Part shown: one piece after another, positions 6,822 through 14,152 of the stretch
How positions within the stretch are numbered: the stretch's first letter is position 1
Layout of the letters: the number at the start of each line of letters is the position of its first letter
Source of the DNA: SURF-32 sp964648365
GTDB lineage: Bacteria > Planctomycetota > Phycisphaerae > UBA1845
Reading direction: 5' to 3'
Assembly: GCA_964648365.1 (NCBI GenBank)
Contig: CAZYLK010000137.1
Span: 1-16,763 of the forward strand
DNA: 16,763 nucleotides
Made by a program: the position numbers and the translations under genes
Notes under the pieces: generated by a model
Database searches by the model: none
What the model was told of the DNA's origin: nothing
Seen by the model: the letters and a program-made list of their open reading frames with translations, nothing else

Positions 6822-6874
6822 GAATGGCGAGTGGCAAATGAATAGCGAATGTCGAATAGCGAATAACGAATTAA
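6822..6874 (+). repeat. Heptamer tandem repeat (GAATAGC family)
   Basis: GAAT recurs at 6840, 6847, 6854, 6861 and 6868, exactly 7 bp apart (units GAATAGC, GAATGTC, GAATAGC, GAATAAC, GAATTAA), with degenerate units GAATGGC and GAGTGGC at 6822-6835. The array begins 3 bp after the porin stop codon. It is AT-richer than its surroundings and resembles short tandemly repeated sequences of cyanobacteria and planctomycetes. Confidence 0.85.
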
Positions 6875-6930
6875 GATGAGACTGGAGCTGATAACCGTGA
6901 ATCGACCGATGGTGCGCGATGGGGCACTGG

Positions 6931-7080
6931 GTCCATGCGGCACAGGTTTTCAACCGGTGGTCCGGTGTGGCACCGGTTTTCAACCGGTGGTCCGGTGTGG
7001 CACCGGTGTTCAACCGGTGGTCCGGTGTGGCACCGGTGTTCAACCGGTGTCCAGGGCAGGCACCCGGCTTCAACCGTCCG
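6931..7080 (+). repeat. Tandem array of five 30-bp units, each with a palindromic core
   Basis: Units at 6961-6990, 6991-7020 and 7021-7050 are nearly identical; 6931-6960 and 7051-7080 are degenerate copies at the edges. The core is CACCGGTT, loop TTC, AACCGGTG; two of the units change the left arm to CACCGGTG. Translation gives CGTGFQPV, a repeat peptide I associate with planctomycete genomes. There are no spacers. Because 30 is a multiple of three, the array does not break the reading frame. Confidence 0.9.
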
Positions 7081-7177
7081 GCGGGTGGCACGGTCTCGTC
7101 TTCGAGGCCGTGGTAGGTGAAGCGGGTGTTGCAGCGCTCAGGAACGTCGGGCTCCAGCATACCACGGCCCGCCTTCG

Positions 7178-7194
7178 GTCCGCCTCCGGCGGAC
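7178..7194. repeat. REP-like hairpin upstream of the second NHL gene
   Basis: GTCCGCC (7178-7184), loop TCC, GGCGGAC (7188-7194): a perfect 7-bp stem 44 bp before the GTG start at 7239. It has the same build as the other REP-like elements of the window. Confidence 0.55.
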
Positions 7195-7238
7195 GCCACA
7201 CGACTCGCCCGGCGCACGCTCCAGTTGAGCCGCCCAAA

Positions 7239-8303
7239 GTGTCACGCACTCTGCTGCTGCTCATTTCGTCGGTGACGGCCGTGACCATGCTCGCCGGTTG
7301 CCAACGACCGCTGAAACCCATCTTCGAGGAAACACACCCGCAGATCGTCTGGCCGTCTGATGGGCAGCCGGCCCGCATCCGCTACGTCGGCCAGCTATCC
7401 TCATCCGCCGACCTCAAGCCGGCCCCAAAGCCGTTCGAATCGCTGAGCGGGCTGCTGCTCGGCGCCAAGGCGCCCTCCGGCCTCTACGGACCGCGTTCCG
7501 CGCTCCGCACGCCGGACGGTCGATACGTCTGGGTGGCCGATCCCGGCGGTCGGTGCGTCCACGTCTTCGACCTCGACCAGCGGGCTTACCGAAAGATCAC
7601 GCGCATCGGCGACGCGCCGTTGCTGGCGCCGGTGGATGTATGCCTGGGGCCGGACGACTCAATTCTCGTCTGCGATTCGGAAGCCGGCGCCGTCTGGCGG
7701 CTCTCTTCCGCTCGACCGGACGACGGCGCCCCCCTGCCGCTGCCGGAAGACGTTCAGCGCCCGGCAGCGATCTTCTGGGACGAGACCGCCCGCGAACTCT
7801 ACGTCGTTGACGTCGTCGCCCACGACGTGAAGGTGCTGACGGCGGCGGGCGAGGGCGTGCGGGTGCTCGGTCGCCGCGGCGGCGGACCGGGAGAGTTCAA
7901 CTTCCCGTGCGACGTGGTTGTCGGTGGTGAAGACGTATGGGTCGTGGATGCAGGCAACCATCGCGTGCAGTGCCTGTCGCGCGACGGCCGGCCGCGGGCG
8001 GCGTTCGGGCAGGCAGGCGACGCCTTCGGCGACCTGGCCCTGCCCAAGTCGGTGGCCGTGGACCGCGACGGCCACATATACGTCGTCGACGCACGGTTTG
8101 AAAACGTGCAGATCTTCGATCGCGACGGAACGCTGCTGCTGGTGTTCGGCGAAGAGGGCACTGGCCCGGGCCAGTTCTGGCTTCCGGGGGGGGTTTTCAT
8201 CGACGCGGCCGACCGTATCTGGATCTGTGACTCGTACAATCAACGCTTACAGGTGTTCGACTATGTATCTGATGCATCACTACAAGCGGTTCCGCAACCA
8301 TGA
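7239..8303 (+). CDS. NHL-repeat beta-propeller lipoprotein (second of two)
   Basis: 354 residues from a GTG start. I chose this start because it gives a textbook lipoprotein signal, SRTLLLLISSVTAVTMLAGC with Cys21; the upstream open frame is repeat DNA. No strong Shine-Dalgarno is visible. After the lipobox, PSDGQPARIRYVGQLSS and the Phe-Glu...LLLG segment align with the same region of the first NHL protein. NHL blades follow, for example EFNFPCDVVVGGEDVWVVDAG, LALPKSVAVDRDGHIYVVDA and QFWLPGGVFIDAADRIWICD. Unlike its paralogue it lacks a Pro/Asp-rich tail. A run of eight G (8186-8193) lies inside the last third of the gene. It precedes the 12-heme cytochrome, so each NHL gene is next to a cytochrome; pairing of one propeller with one cytochrome is a reasonable guess. 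Confidence 0.82.
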   Translation: MSRTLLLLISSVTAVTMLAGCQRPLKPIFEETHPQIVWPSDGQPARIRYVGQLSSSADLKPAPKPFESLSGLLLGAKAPSGLYGPRSALRTPDGRYVWVADPGGRCVHVFDLDQRAYRKITRIGDAPLLAPVDVCLGPDDSILVCDSEAGAVWRLSSARPDDGAPLPLPEDVQRPAAIFWDETARELYVVDVVAHDVKVLTAAGEGVRVLGRRGGGPGEFNFPCDVVVGGEDVWVVDAGNHRVQCLSRDGRPRAAFGQAGDAFGDLALPKSVAVDRDGHIYVVDARFENVQIFDRDGTLLLVFGEEGTGPGQFWLPGGVFIDAADRIWICDSYNQRLQVFDYVSDASLQAVPQP

Positions 8304-8344
8304 CATCCGTCTGGGGCGCGGGTCGTTACCGACAACAACCGAGC

Positions 8345-8433
8345 CGCGGGCTTCAGCCCGCGCGAAGTCCGCCGGTGTGAGTTGTGTGCCTTTGGAACGC
8401 CGTGCTGCCCAGTCGCCAGGCTGGAGCCTGGCG
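8345..8433. repeat. Two REP-like hairpins between NHL and 12-heme cytochrome genes
   Basis: Hairpin one: CGCGGGCT (8345-8352), TC, AGCCCGCG (8355-8362). Hairpin two: CGCCAGGCT (8414-8422), GG, AGCCTGGCG (8425-8433). Both stems are perfect and share the core GGCT-NN-AGCC. An open frame in the cytochrome's frame runs through them, but the predicted peptide (ASARAKSAG, SPGWSLAVPR) is translated repeat. The pair probably inserted between the two genes and hides the cytochrome's true start. Confidence 0.75.
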
Positions 8434-8481
8434 GTCCCCCGGACGCGCCGCGGGCCATGCATCAGCCCGGCTCGATCATCT

Positions 8482-10191
8482 CTGAAGAACCGCCCGGCTC
8501 TGATCGCCGCGGTCGCCGCCGGCCTTGGCCTTGTGCGCCCGTCGCTCGCGCAGCAGCACGTCTCGGACACGGTTCACAACCTCTCCGTGAGCGGACCGGG
8601 CGAGGTGCGTGCCCAGGCGGAGCGACAGGTGTGCATCTTCTGCCATGCGCCGCACAACACGAGCGGCCTGCGGCCCCTGTGGAACCGTGAGGTGCCGGCC
8701 GCGAACTATCGCATCTACCGCTCCTCGACGCTCGACGCCAAGCCGGGCCAGCCGACCGGCGCCAGCAAGCTGTGTCTGAGTTGCCACGACGGAACGATCG
8801 CGCTGGGCAGCGTGCTCAGCCGCGCCGATCGAATCCAGATGCGCACCGGCGATTTTATGCCCGCCGGCCTCACGAACCTCGGCACCGATCTGTCCGACGA
8901 TCACCCGGTCAGCTTCTTCTACACCGCGAGCCTGGCGGTGGAAGACGGGCAACTCGCCGATCCGCACGCCCTGCCGCACGAAATCCGCCTGGAAGCCAAT
9001 GGCGAACTGCAATGCACCGCCTGCCACGACGCGCACAACAACACGTACGGCGATTTTCTCGTCACGCCTGACGAGTTCGGCGAGTTGTGTACGTCGTGTC
9101 ACCGCATGAACGGCTGGCCGGGCGCCTCGCACCGGCAGTCGAGCGCCAGCGTCGCCGGCCATTCGGAAGGCGCATGGCCCTACGAGACCGTTGCCCAGAA
9201 CGCCTGCCGGAGTTGCCATCGACCTCACACGGCCGGGGGGCGCGAACGGCTGCTGATCTTCAATGACGAGGAAAAGAACTGCCTGATCTGCCACGACGGT
9301 CGCGTGGCCGCGGCCGACATCCAGGCGCAGATCGACAAGCCCAGCGCCCACGATCCGCGGCGGTACAGCGGCAAGCACGATCCGGCCGAGGGCGCGCTCG
9401 CCGACGTGGCCCACGTCGAGTGCGCGGACTGCCACAATGCCCACGCCGCCACGGCCGCGAGTTCGGACGTGCGGTATCTGCCCCTCGGCGGCACGCTGGA
9501 GATGATGCCTGGCGTCTCGGTGAACGGCACGACGCTTCGTCGCGCCCAGTTCGAATACGAGGTGTGTTTCCGCTGCCATGCGGACACGGCCGTGGAAGTC
9601 CCGAAACGCATCGGTCGACAGTCGCCGATCAGCAATCTGCGGCTGCTCTTCCAGCCCAGCAGCGCGAGTTCGCATCCGGTCGTGGTCTCCTCTTCCAGTA
9701 TGGAATCGCCCAGCCTGGTGCCGGGGCTGACGCCCGGGTCAATGATCCGCTGCACGGACTGCCACAACAACGACGGCGGCCCCCGCGCCGGCGGCGGCGG
9801 ACCCGACGGCCCGCACGGTTCGATCTATGACTTCCTCCTGGAGCGCAACTACACCGTCACGGACGACACCGTCGAATCGACTGACGCCTACGCCCTCTGC
9901 TACAAGTGCCACGAGCGAACGAGCATCCTCGCGAACGAGAGCTTCTCCGCCCATCGGCTGCACATCGTGGACGAGCGCACGCCCTGCTCAGCGTGCCACG
10001 CGCCACACGGAGTGAGCAACCTCGGCCCCGGCGGCCGCGGCGACCATACCCGGCTGATCAACTTCGACACGACGATCGTGCGGCCCGATCCGCAGAGCGG
10101 CCGGCTCGAGTTCCGCGACACCGGACGCCTGTCCGGCACCTGCACGATGGTCTGCCACGGCACGACGCACCGAGAGCAAGCCTACCCCTGA
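8482..10191 (+). CDS. Secreted 12-heme c-type cytochrome (doubled CXXCH family)
   Basis: 569 residues if begun at CTG 8482, which gives a complete signal peptide (MKNRPALIAAVAAGLGLVRP then SLAQ). In-frame ATGs at 8263 and 8272 overlap the NHL gene and would put repeat-derived sequence before the signal, so the start is uncertain. Eleven CXXCH sites follow: CIFCH, CLSCH, CTACH, CTSCH, CRSCH, CLICH, CADCH, CFRCH, CTDCH, CYKCH and CSACH. One last site, CTMVCH, has three spacer residues. Residues about 30-225 align with the whole tetraheme protein at 2061-2702 (CxxCHxPHN, CLSCHDG, NLGTDLSDDHPV, CxxCHxxHN). The rest is an eight-heme extension. The end (LHIVDERTPCSACHAPHG...GTCTMVCHG) parallels the fragment at 10-306. 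There are no membrane segments. It probably works at or outside the outer membrane as an electron wire, terminal reductase or filament cap. Confidence 0.85.
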   Translation: MKNRPALIAAVAAGLGLVRPSLAQQHVSDTVHNLSVSGPGEVRAQAERQVCIFCHAPHNTSGLRPLWNREVPAANYRIYRSSTLDAKPGQPTGASKLCLSCHDGTIALGSVLSRADRIQMRTGDFMPAGLTNLGTDLSDDHPVSFFYTASLAVEDGQLADPHALPHEIRLEANGELQCTACHDAHNNTYGDFLVTPDEFGELCTSCHRMNGWPGASHRQSSASVAGHSEGAWPYETVAQNACRSCHRPHTAGGRERLLIFNDEEKNCLICHDGRVAAADIQAQIDKPSAHDPRRYSGKHDPAEGALADVAHVECADCHNAHAATAASSDVRYLPLGGTLEMMPGVSVNGTTLRRAQFEYEVCFRCHADTAVEVPKRIGRQSPISNLRLLFQPSSASSHPVVVSSSSMESPSLVPGLTPGSMIRCTDCHNNDGGPRAGGGGPDGPHGSIYDFLLERNYTVTDDTVESTDAYALCYKCHERTSILANESFSAHRLHIVDERTPCSACHAPHGVSNLGPGGRGDHTRLINFDTTIVRPDPQSGRLEFRDTGRLSGTCTMVCHGTTHREQAYP

Positions 10192-10523
10192 CGGCATCAC
10201 GGGACGTACCGGTGCGGTGTCCGACCCGTGCCTGAGCCGGCGCGATTCGCTCGGCGGGTCCAGCCCCAGGGGCGCTGGGGCGCCCCGCCCGCGCCGTGCG
10301 ATTCCCGATTTCAAGAATCCGCCTTCAGCATCCCGGATGCCGCGGGGCACGCTGCGCACCCGAAGCCGGGACGGGTGGCGTTGTCACGGCCGACCGGACG
10401 CAACGCTGAACCGCCGCGGCGGCTGTCGGATCACGGACGTCGCGGCAGAAACCGGCCCACGACTGCGTTGCGGGTCGTCTGGTACGCCGTCTGCCAGAGG
10501 TTTCTCAGGACGGAGAACGTACC
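10192..10523. other. Gap between 12-heme cytochrome and resB
   Basis: I see no gene. A GC-rich hairpin, GCCCCAG (10263-10269) with CTGGGGC (10275-10281), could end the cytochrome transcript but has no T-run. The sigma-54-like box lies at 10480-10494. Open frames across the gap give low-complexity Arg/Pro peptides and overlap resB. Confidence 0.5.
10480..10494 (+). promoter_or_regulatory. Probable sigma-54 (-24/-12) promoter of resB-ccsA
   Basis: TGGTACGCCGTCTGC fits TGGCACGNNNNTTGC with the invariant GG (10481-10482) and GC (10493-10494) at the proper distance; mismatches are T for C and C for T. The 15 nt at 10475-10489 repeat those at 2800-2814. Transcription would start near 10506, 18 nt before the ATG, just ahead of GGAG at 10512-10515. 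Confidence 0.65.
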
Positions 10524-12338
10524 ATGTCCAACAACGGATCGCCGGTTCGCCACGTCGCGTGGCCCATTCGGATGCTCGGCTCGCTCTGGTTTGCGGCCAT
10601 TACCCTGATGCTGGCGCTCGTCGCAATGGCCGCGGCGACTGTCTACGAGTCCCAGCGCAGCCCGCAGCACGCGCTCGACGCCTTCTACTATTCTCGCTGG
10701 TTCGCCTGGCTGCTGGGCCTGATGACGATGAGCGTTGTGGCCGTGCTCGTCATCCGGCTGCCATTCAAACGCCGGCAGATCGGGTTCCTGCTGACGCACG
10801 CCTCGATCATCCTTGTGCTGGCCGGAGCGCTGGTCACGAAGTACCGCGGCATTGAAGGCACGCTGGAACTGGAGGAGGGGCAGACGCGACAGGAGTTCGA
10901 CCTGCGCCAGGACGCCATCATCGTTGCGCAGGGCGCCCAGCGTGTGGACGCCCCCATCAACGTGCCGCGCGGCGTGCTCACGCGGCAGGAGCCGGTCGAG
11001 CTTGGCGCGCCGCCGCTGACCTTCGGACCGCTGACGGTCACGGTCGATCAATACCTGGCGCACAGCCGATGGGACCGAAACGTCGTCAACGATAGCCCGC
11101 TGGAGCAACCGGCCGTCGAGGTCACGCTGACTGGGCCGTCCGGAAGTATGACGGACTGGGTCTTCGCCGATCAGAGCACGGAACTCGGGATCATGGATGT
11201 CGCGTTCTCCCGCGTGCGGGGCGCCAAGGCGTGGGAAGCGGCGCTATCCAGCGCTCCGGCAGAGGACGGCGGCGCCGGCAGCGTGAAGATTTCTTACTTG
11301 GGCAAGTCCTACGAACTGCCGCTGGACGCCTGCATGGAGCAGGCGGCGGCGGTGGGCGAGTCCGGGCTGACGGTGCGCGTCTGGCAGTACCTGCCACATG
11401 CCGTGGTCGGCCCGGAGGGCAAGGTGGCCAGCGCCTCGGATCAACCGGTCAACCCGGCCATCGACGTGGAGGTGACGTCCGCTGGCGGGCGCGAACGCCG
11501 GTTCGCGTTCGCCAAGTTCCCTGACTTCCGCCACGCGGCCAGTCCCATCGACGGCCTTGATCTGACGTTTGTCGGCCCGACGGCCACCGCATCCAGCGCT
11601 CCGATTCAAATCCTCGCCAACGACGACGGCGAGATGGTGGCGCGCTTTCGCGGCGGGGTCGGCGCGGTGCTGACTCAGCGCATCGACGAAGGCGTCGAAA
11701 TGGAGACGCCGTTTCCACAGGTCCGATTGAGAGTGCTAAGACGGTTCGAGAACGCCCGCATCGACTGGCAGCTCGTCGCCGACGACCCCGCGGTCGAGCG
11801 GCGCACGCCGGCCGTTCGCGCCACAATTGCGGGAGCGGGCGAGCCGCGCGTCGTCTGGCTGCAGCAATACCGGCCGTGGAGCGAGACGTTCGGCGGGCGG
11901 CGCTACGACTTCCTGTTCGGTTCCGGCGTCGTGCCGCTCGATTTCAACGTGACGCTGAACAGCTTCCGGATCGGGCGCTACCCGGGCACCATGCAGCCGC
12001 GGTCCTTCGAGAGCACGATTACGATCCATGACCCTGCGGCCGGGGCGGACCGCACCGAAAAAGTCAGCATGAACCACCCCGTCAAGCATGGCGGTTACAC
12101 GTTCTTCCAATCGAGCTATCGCGAGCGCGGCGGCAAGTCCGTCACTTATCTGAGCGTCTCGCGCGATCCGGGTCAGCCGATCGTCTTCGCCGGGTACATC
12201 CTGATGCTCGCAGGCATGGTGTGGGTGCTGGTGATCCGCATCGGCGACCGGCGCCGGTCCGCGGCCGCAACGGTTCAGACACAAGTGAAACGCACGACCC
12301 GCGCACGCCGCGAGCGCGAACTGGTACACGCACGATGA
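10524..12338 (+). CDS. resB: Cytochrome c biogenesis protein ResB (Ccs1), System II
   Basis: 604 residues. ResB and CcsA form the membrane complex that carries heme across the cytoplasmic membrane and joins it to CXXCH cysteines of exported apocytochromes. Three N-terminal membrane segments are visible (about 18-42, 57-78, 86-104), the third with His92 in LLTHASIILVLAG, as is usual. A large extracytoplasmic domain follows (about 105-545), ending with the family signature FFQSSYRERGGKSVTYLSV and RDPGQP. The last membrane segment (about 551-573, VFAGYILMLAGMVWVLVI) and a basic cytoplasmic tail close the protein. Start: GGAG 8 nt from the ATG. The stop overlaps the ccsA start (ATGA). It stands downstream of four cytochrome genes and shares a promoter-like box with the NHL-pentaheme-barrel operon, so it is probably used for this locus. 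Length is normal or slightly long. Confidence 0.93.
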   Translation: MSNNGSPVRHVAWPIRMLGSLWFAAITLMLALVAMAAATVYESQRSPQHALDAFYYSRWFAWLLGLMTMSVVAVLVIRLPFKRRQIGFLLTHASIILVLAGALVTKYRGIEGTLELEEGQTRQEFDLRQDAIIVAQGAQRVDAPINVPRGVLTRQEPVELGAPPLTFGPLTVTVDQYLAHSRWDRNVVNDSPLEQPAVEVTLTGPSGSMTDWVFADQSTELGIMDVAFSRVRGAKAWEAALSSAPAEDGGAGSVKISYLGKSYELPLDACMEQAAAVGESGLTVRVWQYLPHAVVGPEGKVASASDQPVNPAIDVEVTSAGGRERRFAFAKFPDFRHAASPIDGLDLTFVGPTATASSAPIQILANDDGEMVARFRGGVGAVLTQRIDEGVEMETPFPQVRLRVLRRFENARIDWQLVADDPAVERRTPAVRATIAGAGEPRVVWLQQYRPWSETFGGRRYDFLFGSGVVPLDFNVTLNSFRIGRYPGTMQPRSFESTITIHDPAAGADRTEKVSMNHPVKHGGYTFFQSSYRERGGKSVTYLSVSRDPGQPIVFAGYILMLAGMVWVLVIRIGDRRRSAAATVQTQVKRTTRARRERELVHAR

Positions 12339-14152
12339 ACACGATCCTGTTGATTGCCGGAATTCTCGTGGCGGCTGACTCTGCTTCGCCGCCGACCGTG
12401 CCTGCCGACCTTGATTTGTCGGGGGTGCGCAGCGTCGTGGTGCAGCACAACGGCCGCTGGATGCCGCTGGATACGCTCGCCCGCGATATGGTTGAGTCCG
12501 TCACCGGACGCGATCGGCTCGACGGGCAGGATCCCGTCGCCACGCTGCTGGCGTGGACGTTCGATCCGATGGCCTGGCAGCAGGCGCCGCTGATCCGCAT
12601 CGGCAACGCGGAACTTCGGCATGAGCTTCAGCTTCCGGCGGATCAGCGCGAGTTCTCGTATACGCAACTGATGAACCACGCGCCCTTGCTGGCGCTCATC
12701 GACGCGCTGGAGCACGTCGAGCAGGGGCGCAAGCTGGACCCGCTGGAGGCGAAGGTCAGCGACATCCGCGAGACGTTGATGACCTTGCAGGCGATCTTCC
12801 GGCAGTCGGTGATCAAACCGATTCCCGACCCGCGTGATCCGAAGGGCGCCTGGGGGCCGATCGTCGTGCATCAGCATGAGGCCGGGCATGAGGATCGGGT
12901 GGAGACCGCCTGGGCGGCGCTTAGTGGCGCATTGAAGCGCGGCGATGCGCCGGCGTTTGCCAGCGCCGGCCGCGATCTGACGTTCGCGCTTGCCGGCTTG
13001 CCGGCGGCGTATCGGCCCAGCCCGGATCGCATCGCGACGGAGCTGACCTACAACCGGACGCGACCCTATCGAATCGCGTGGATCATCATGCTGGCAGGCG
13101 CCGTGTTGTCGATCGTCAACCTGATCGCACCGCGCCGGGCGCTGGCGGTGCTGTCGATGGTCGCGCTGCTCGCGGGTTTCGGCGTGCTGACCTGGGGCAT
13201 GTCGATGCGGTGGGATATTGCCGGCCGCATCCCCGCGTCGAATATGTACGAATCGCTGCTATTCCTCTCCTGGGGAACGGGCGCCTTCGCGATCATCTCG
13301 CTGATGATTTTCCGCGACCGCATGGTGCCCATGACCGCGTCCGTGATGGGCGCCATTTCCCTGATGCTGGCCGACTGCCTGCCGATGAACCACTTCATCC
13401 GGCCGATCCCGCCGGTGCTGCTGGATACGATCTGGATGTCGATCCACGTGCCGGTGATCATGGTGTCCTATTCCGTGTTGGCGCTGGCCGTGCTCATTGC
13501 GCACGTGCAGCTTTTCACGCTCGCGCTGGCGCCCTCGGCGCAGAAGCTCTCTGAGAAGATCGACTCGCTGCACTACTGGTACGTTCACGTCGGCTCGATT
13601 CTGCTGACGGCCGGGATTCTCACCGGCAGCATGTGGGCGGCCTCTTCGTGGGGCCGCTACTGGGGATGGGATCCCAAGGAAGTCTGGTCGCTGGTGGCGC
13701 TGCTGGGCTATCTGACGATCCTGCATATGCGAGCGGAGCACGGCGTCATACCCCGTTGGGGGTGGGGTCTGGCCGCGGTGTTGATCGCCGCCGTCATGGT
13801 GATGGTTCTGCCGAAGTTTGCGCCGCTGCGTCTGTCGACAACGGGCGCGTTTGCAGCCGTGATCGCAGCGACGTTCTACTTCGTCTTCGCCCGCGGTCAC
13901 TTCGCCACGGCCGTCAAGAGCATCCTGGCGTTCTGGATGATCATCATGACCTATCTGGGCGTGAACTACGTCCTTGGCACCGGCCTGCACAGCTACGGCT
14001 TCGGAACTGGTGCGATGGCCCGATACATGATGTGGAGCGGCGCCGCAGACCTCGCGCTGGTTGCGATCCTGTGGTCAATTCGAATGGGACGCGCTAGCGC
14101 CGTAAGACCGTTTCACTCATTCGCGTCACACAGTCCAACACTCCCGGCTTGA
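12335..14152 (+). CDS. ccsA: Cytochrome c biogenesis protein CcsA (ResC), System II, with N-terminal extension
   Basis: 605 residues. The start ATG overlaps the resB stop, so the two are probably translationally coupled. The first 16 residues look like a signal or anchor. Residues 17-235 are an extracytoplasmic extension (VVVQHNGRWMPLDTLARD) seen in longer CcsA versions of Bacteroidetes and planctomycetes. Multiple membrane segments run from about residue 243. The heme-binding WWD motif is present at about 439-453 (WGRYWGWDPKEVWSL), and candidate axial histidines lie in MNHFIRP, SIHVPVIMVSYS and RAEHG. It is the heme channel and synthetase of the cytochrome c maturation complex. The stop codon lies within the loop of the hairpin at 14143-14160. 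Confidence 0.93.
   Translation: MNTILLIAGILVAADSASPPTVPADLDLSGVRSVVVQHNGRWMPLDTLARDMVESVTGRDRLDGQDPVATLLAWTFDPMAWQQAPLIRIGNAELRHELQLPADQREFSYTQLMNHAPLLALIDALEHVEQGRKLDPLEAKVSDIRETLMTLQAIFRQSVIKPIPDPRDPKGAWGPIVVHQHEAGHEDRVETAWAALSGALKRGDAPAFASAGRDLTFALAGLPAAYRPSPDRIATELTYNRTRPYRIAWIIMLAGAVLSIVNLIAPRRALAVLSMVALLAGFGVLTWGMSMRWDIAGRIPASNMYESLLFLSWGTGAFAIISLMIFRDRMVPMTASVMGAISLMLADCLPMNHFIRPIPPVLLDTIWMSIHVPVIMVSYSVLALAVLIAHVQLFTLALAPSAQKLSEKIDSLHYWYVHVGSILLTAGILTGSMWAASSWGRYWGWDPKEVWSLVALLGYLTILHMRAEHGVIPRWGWGLAAVLIAAVMVMVLPKFAPLRLSTTGAFAAVIAATFYFVFARGHFATAVKSILAFWMIIMTYLGVNYVLGTGLHSYGFGTGAMARYMMWSGAADLALVAILWSIRMGRASAVRPFHSFASHSPTLPA

Larger units (their letters stand above)
6875..7238. other. 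Gene-free repeat region upstream of the second NHL gene
   Basis: An open frame runs in from 6876 in the frame of the NHL gene, but its first 121 residues (CGTGFQPVVR repeated, then Arg-rich) are translated repeat DNA and precede a full lipoprotein signal. The stretch holds the 30-bp array (6931-7080), a GTCCGCC-TCC-GGCGGAC hairpin (7178-7194), and about 100 bp between them in which I see nothing recognisable. Confidence 0.6.

Noticed and set aside
5467..6837. 456-codon minus-strand open frame
   Set aside because: It lies entirely opposite the beta-barrel gene and shows low-complexity Val/Ala/Arg/Asp composition, a GC-rich shadow. Similar minus-strand frames at 1326-2744 and 8476-9675 were dropped for the same reason.
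6968..7043. Sigma-54 boxes in the TGGCAC of the 30-bp repeats
   Set aside because: The -12 GC is absent at the right spacing; the TGGCAC belongs to the repeat unit.
6931..7080. CRISPR array
   Set aside because: The 30-bp units are directly joined without spacers, carry internal palindromes, and no cas gene is present.
6876..7238. Long N-terminal extension of the second NHL protein
   Set aside because: Its sequence is translated repeat DNA (CGTGFQPV) and it would place a lipoprotein signal 120 residues inside the protein.
7081..7238. Minus-strand remnant peptide (CNTRFTYHGLEDETVPP)
   Set aside because: It looks protein-like over about 25 residues, but no longer match or domain can be supported, and it runs into the repeat array.
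7918..8481. N-terminal extension of the 12-heme cytochrome
   Set aside because: It overlaps the NHL gene in another frame and REP-like hairpins; the signal peptide starts at about 8482.
10217..10855. 212-codon plus-strand open frame before resB
   Set aside because: Arg/Pro-rich without domain features, overlapping the real resB start in another frame.
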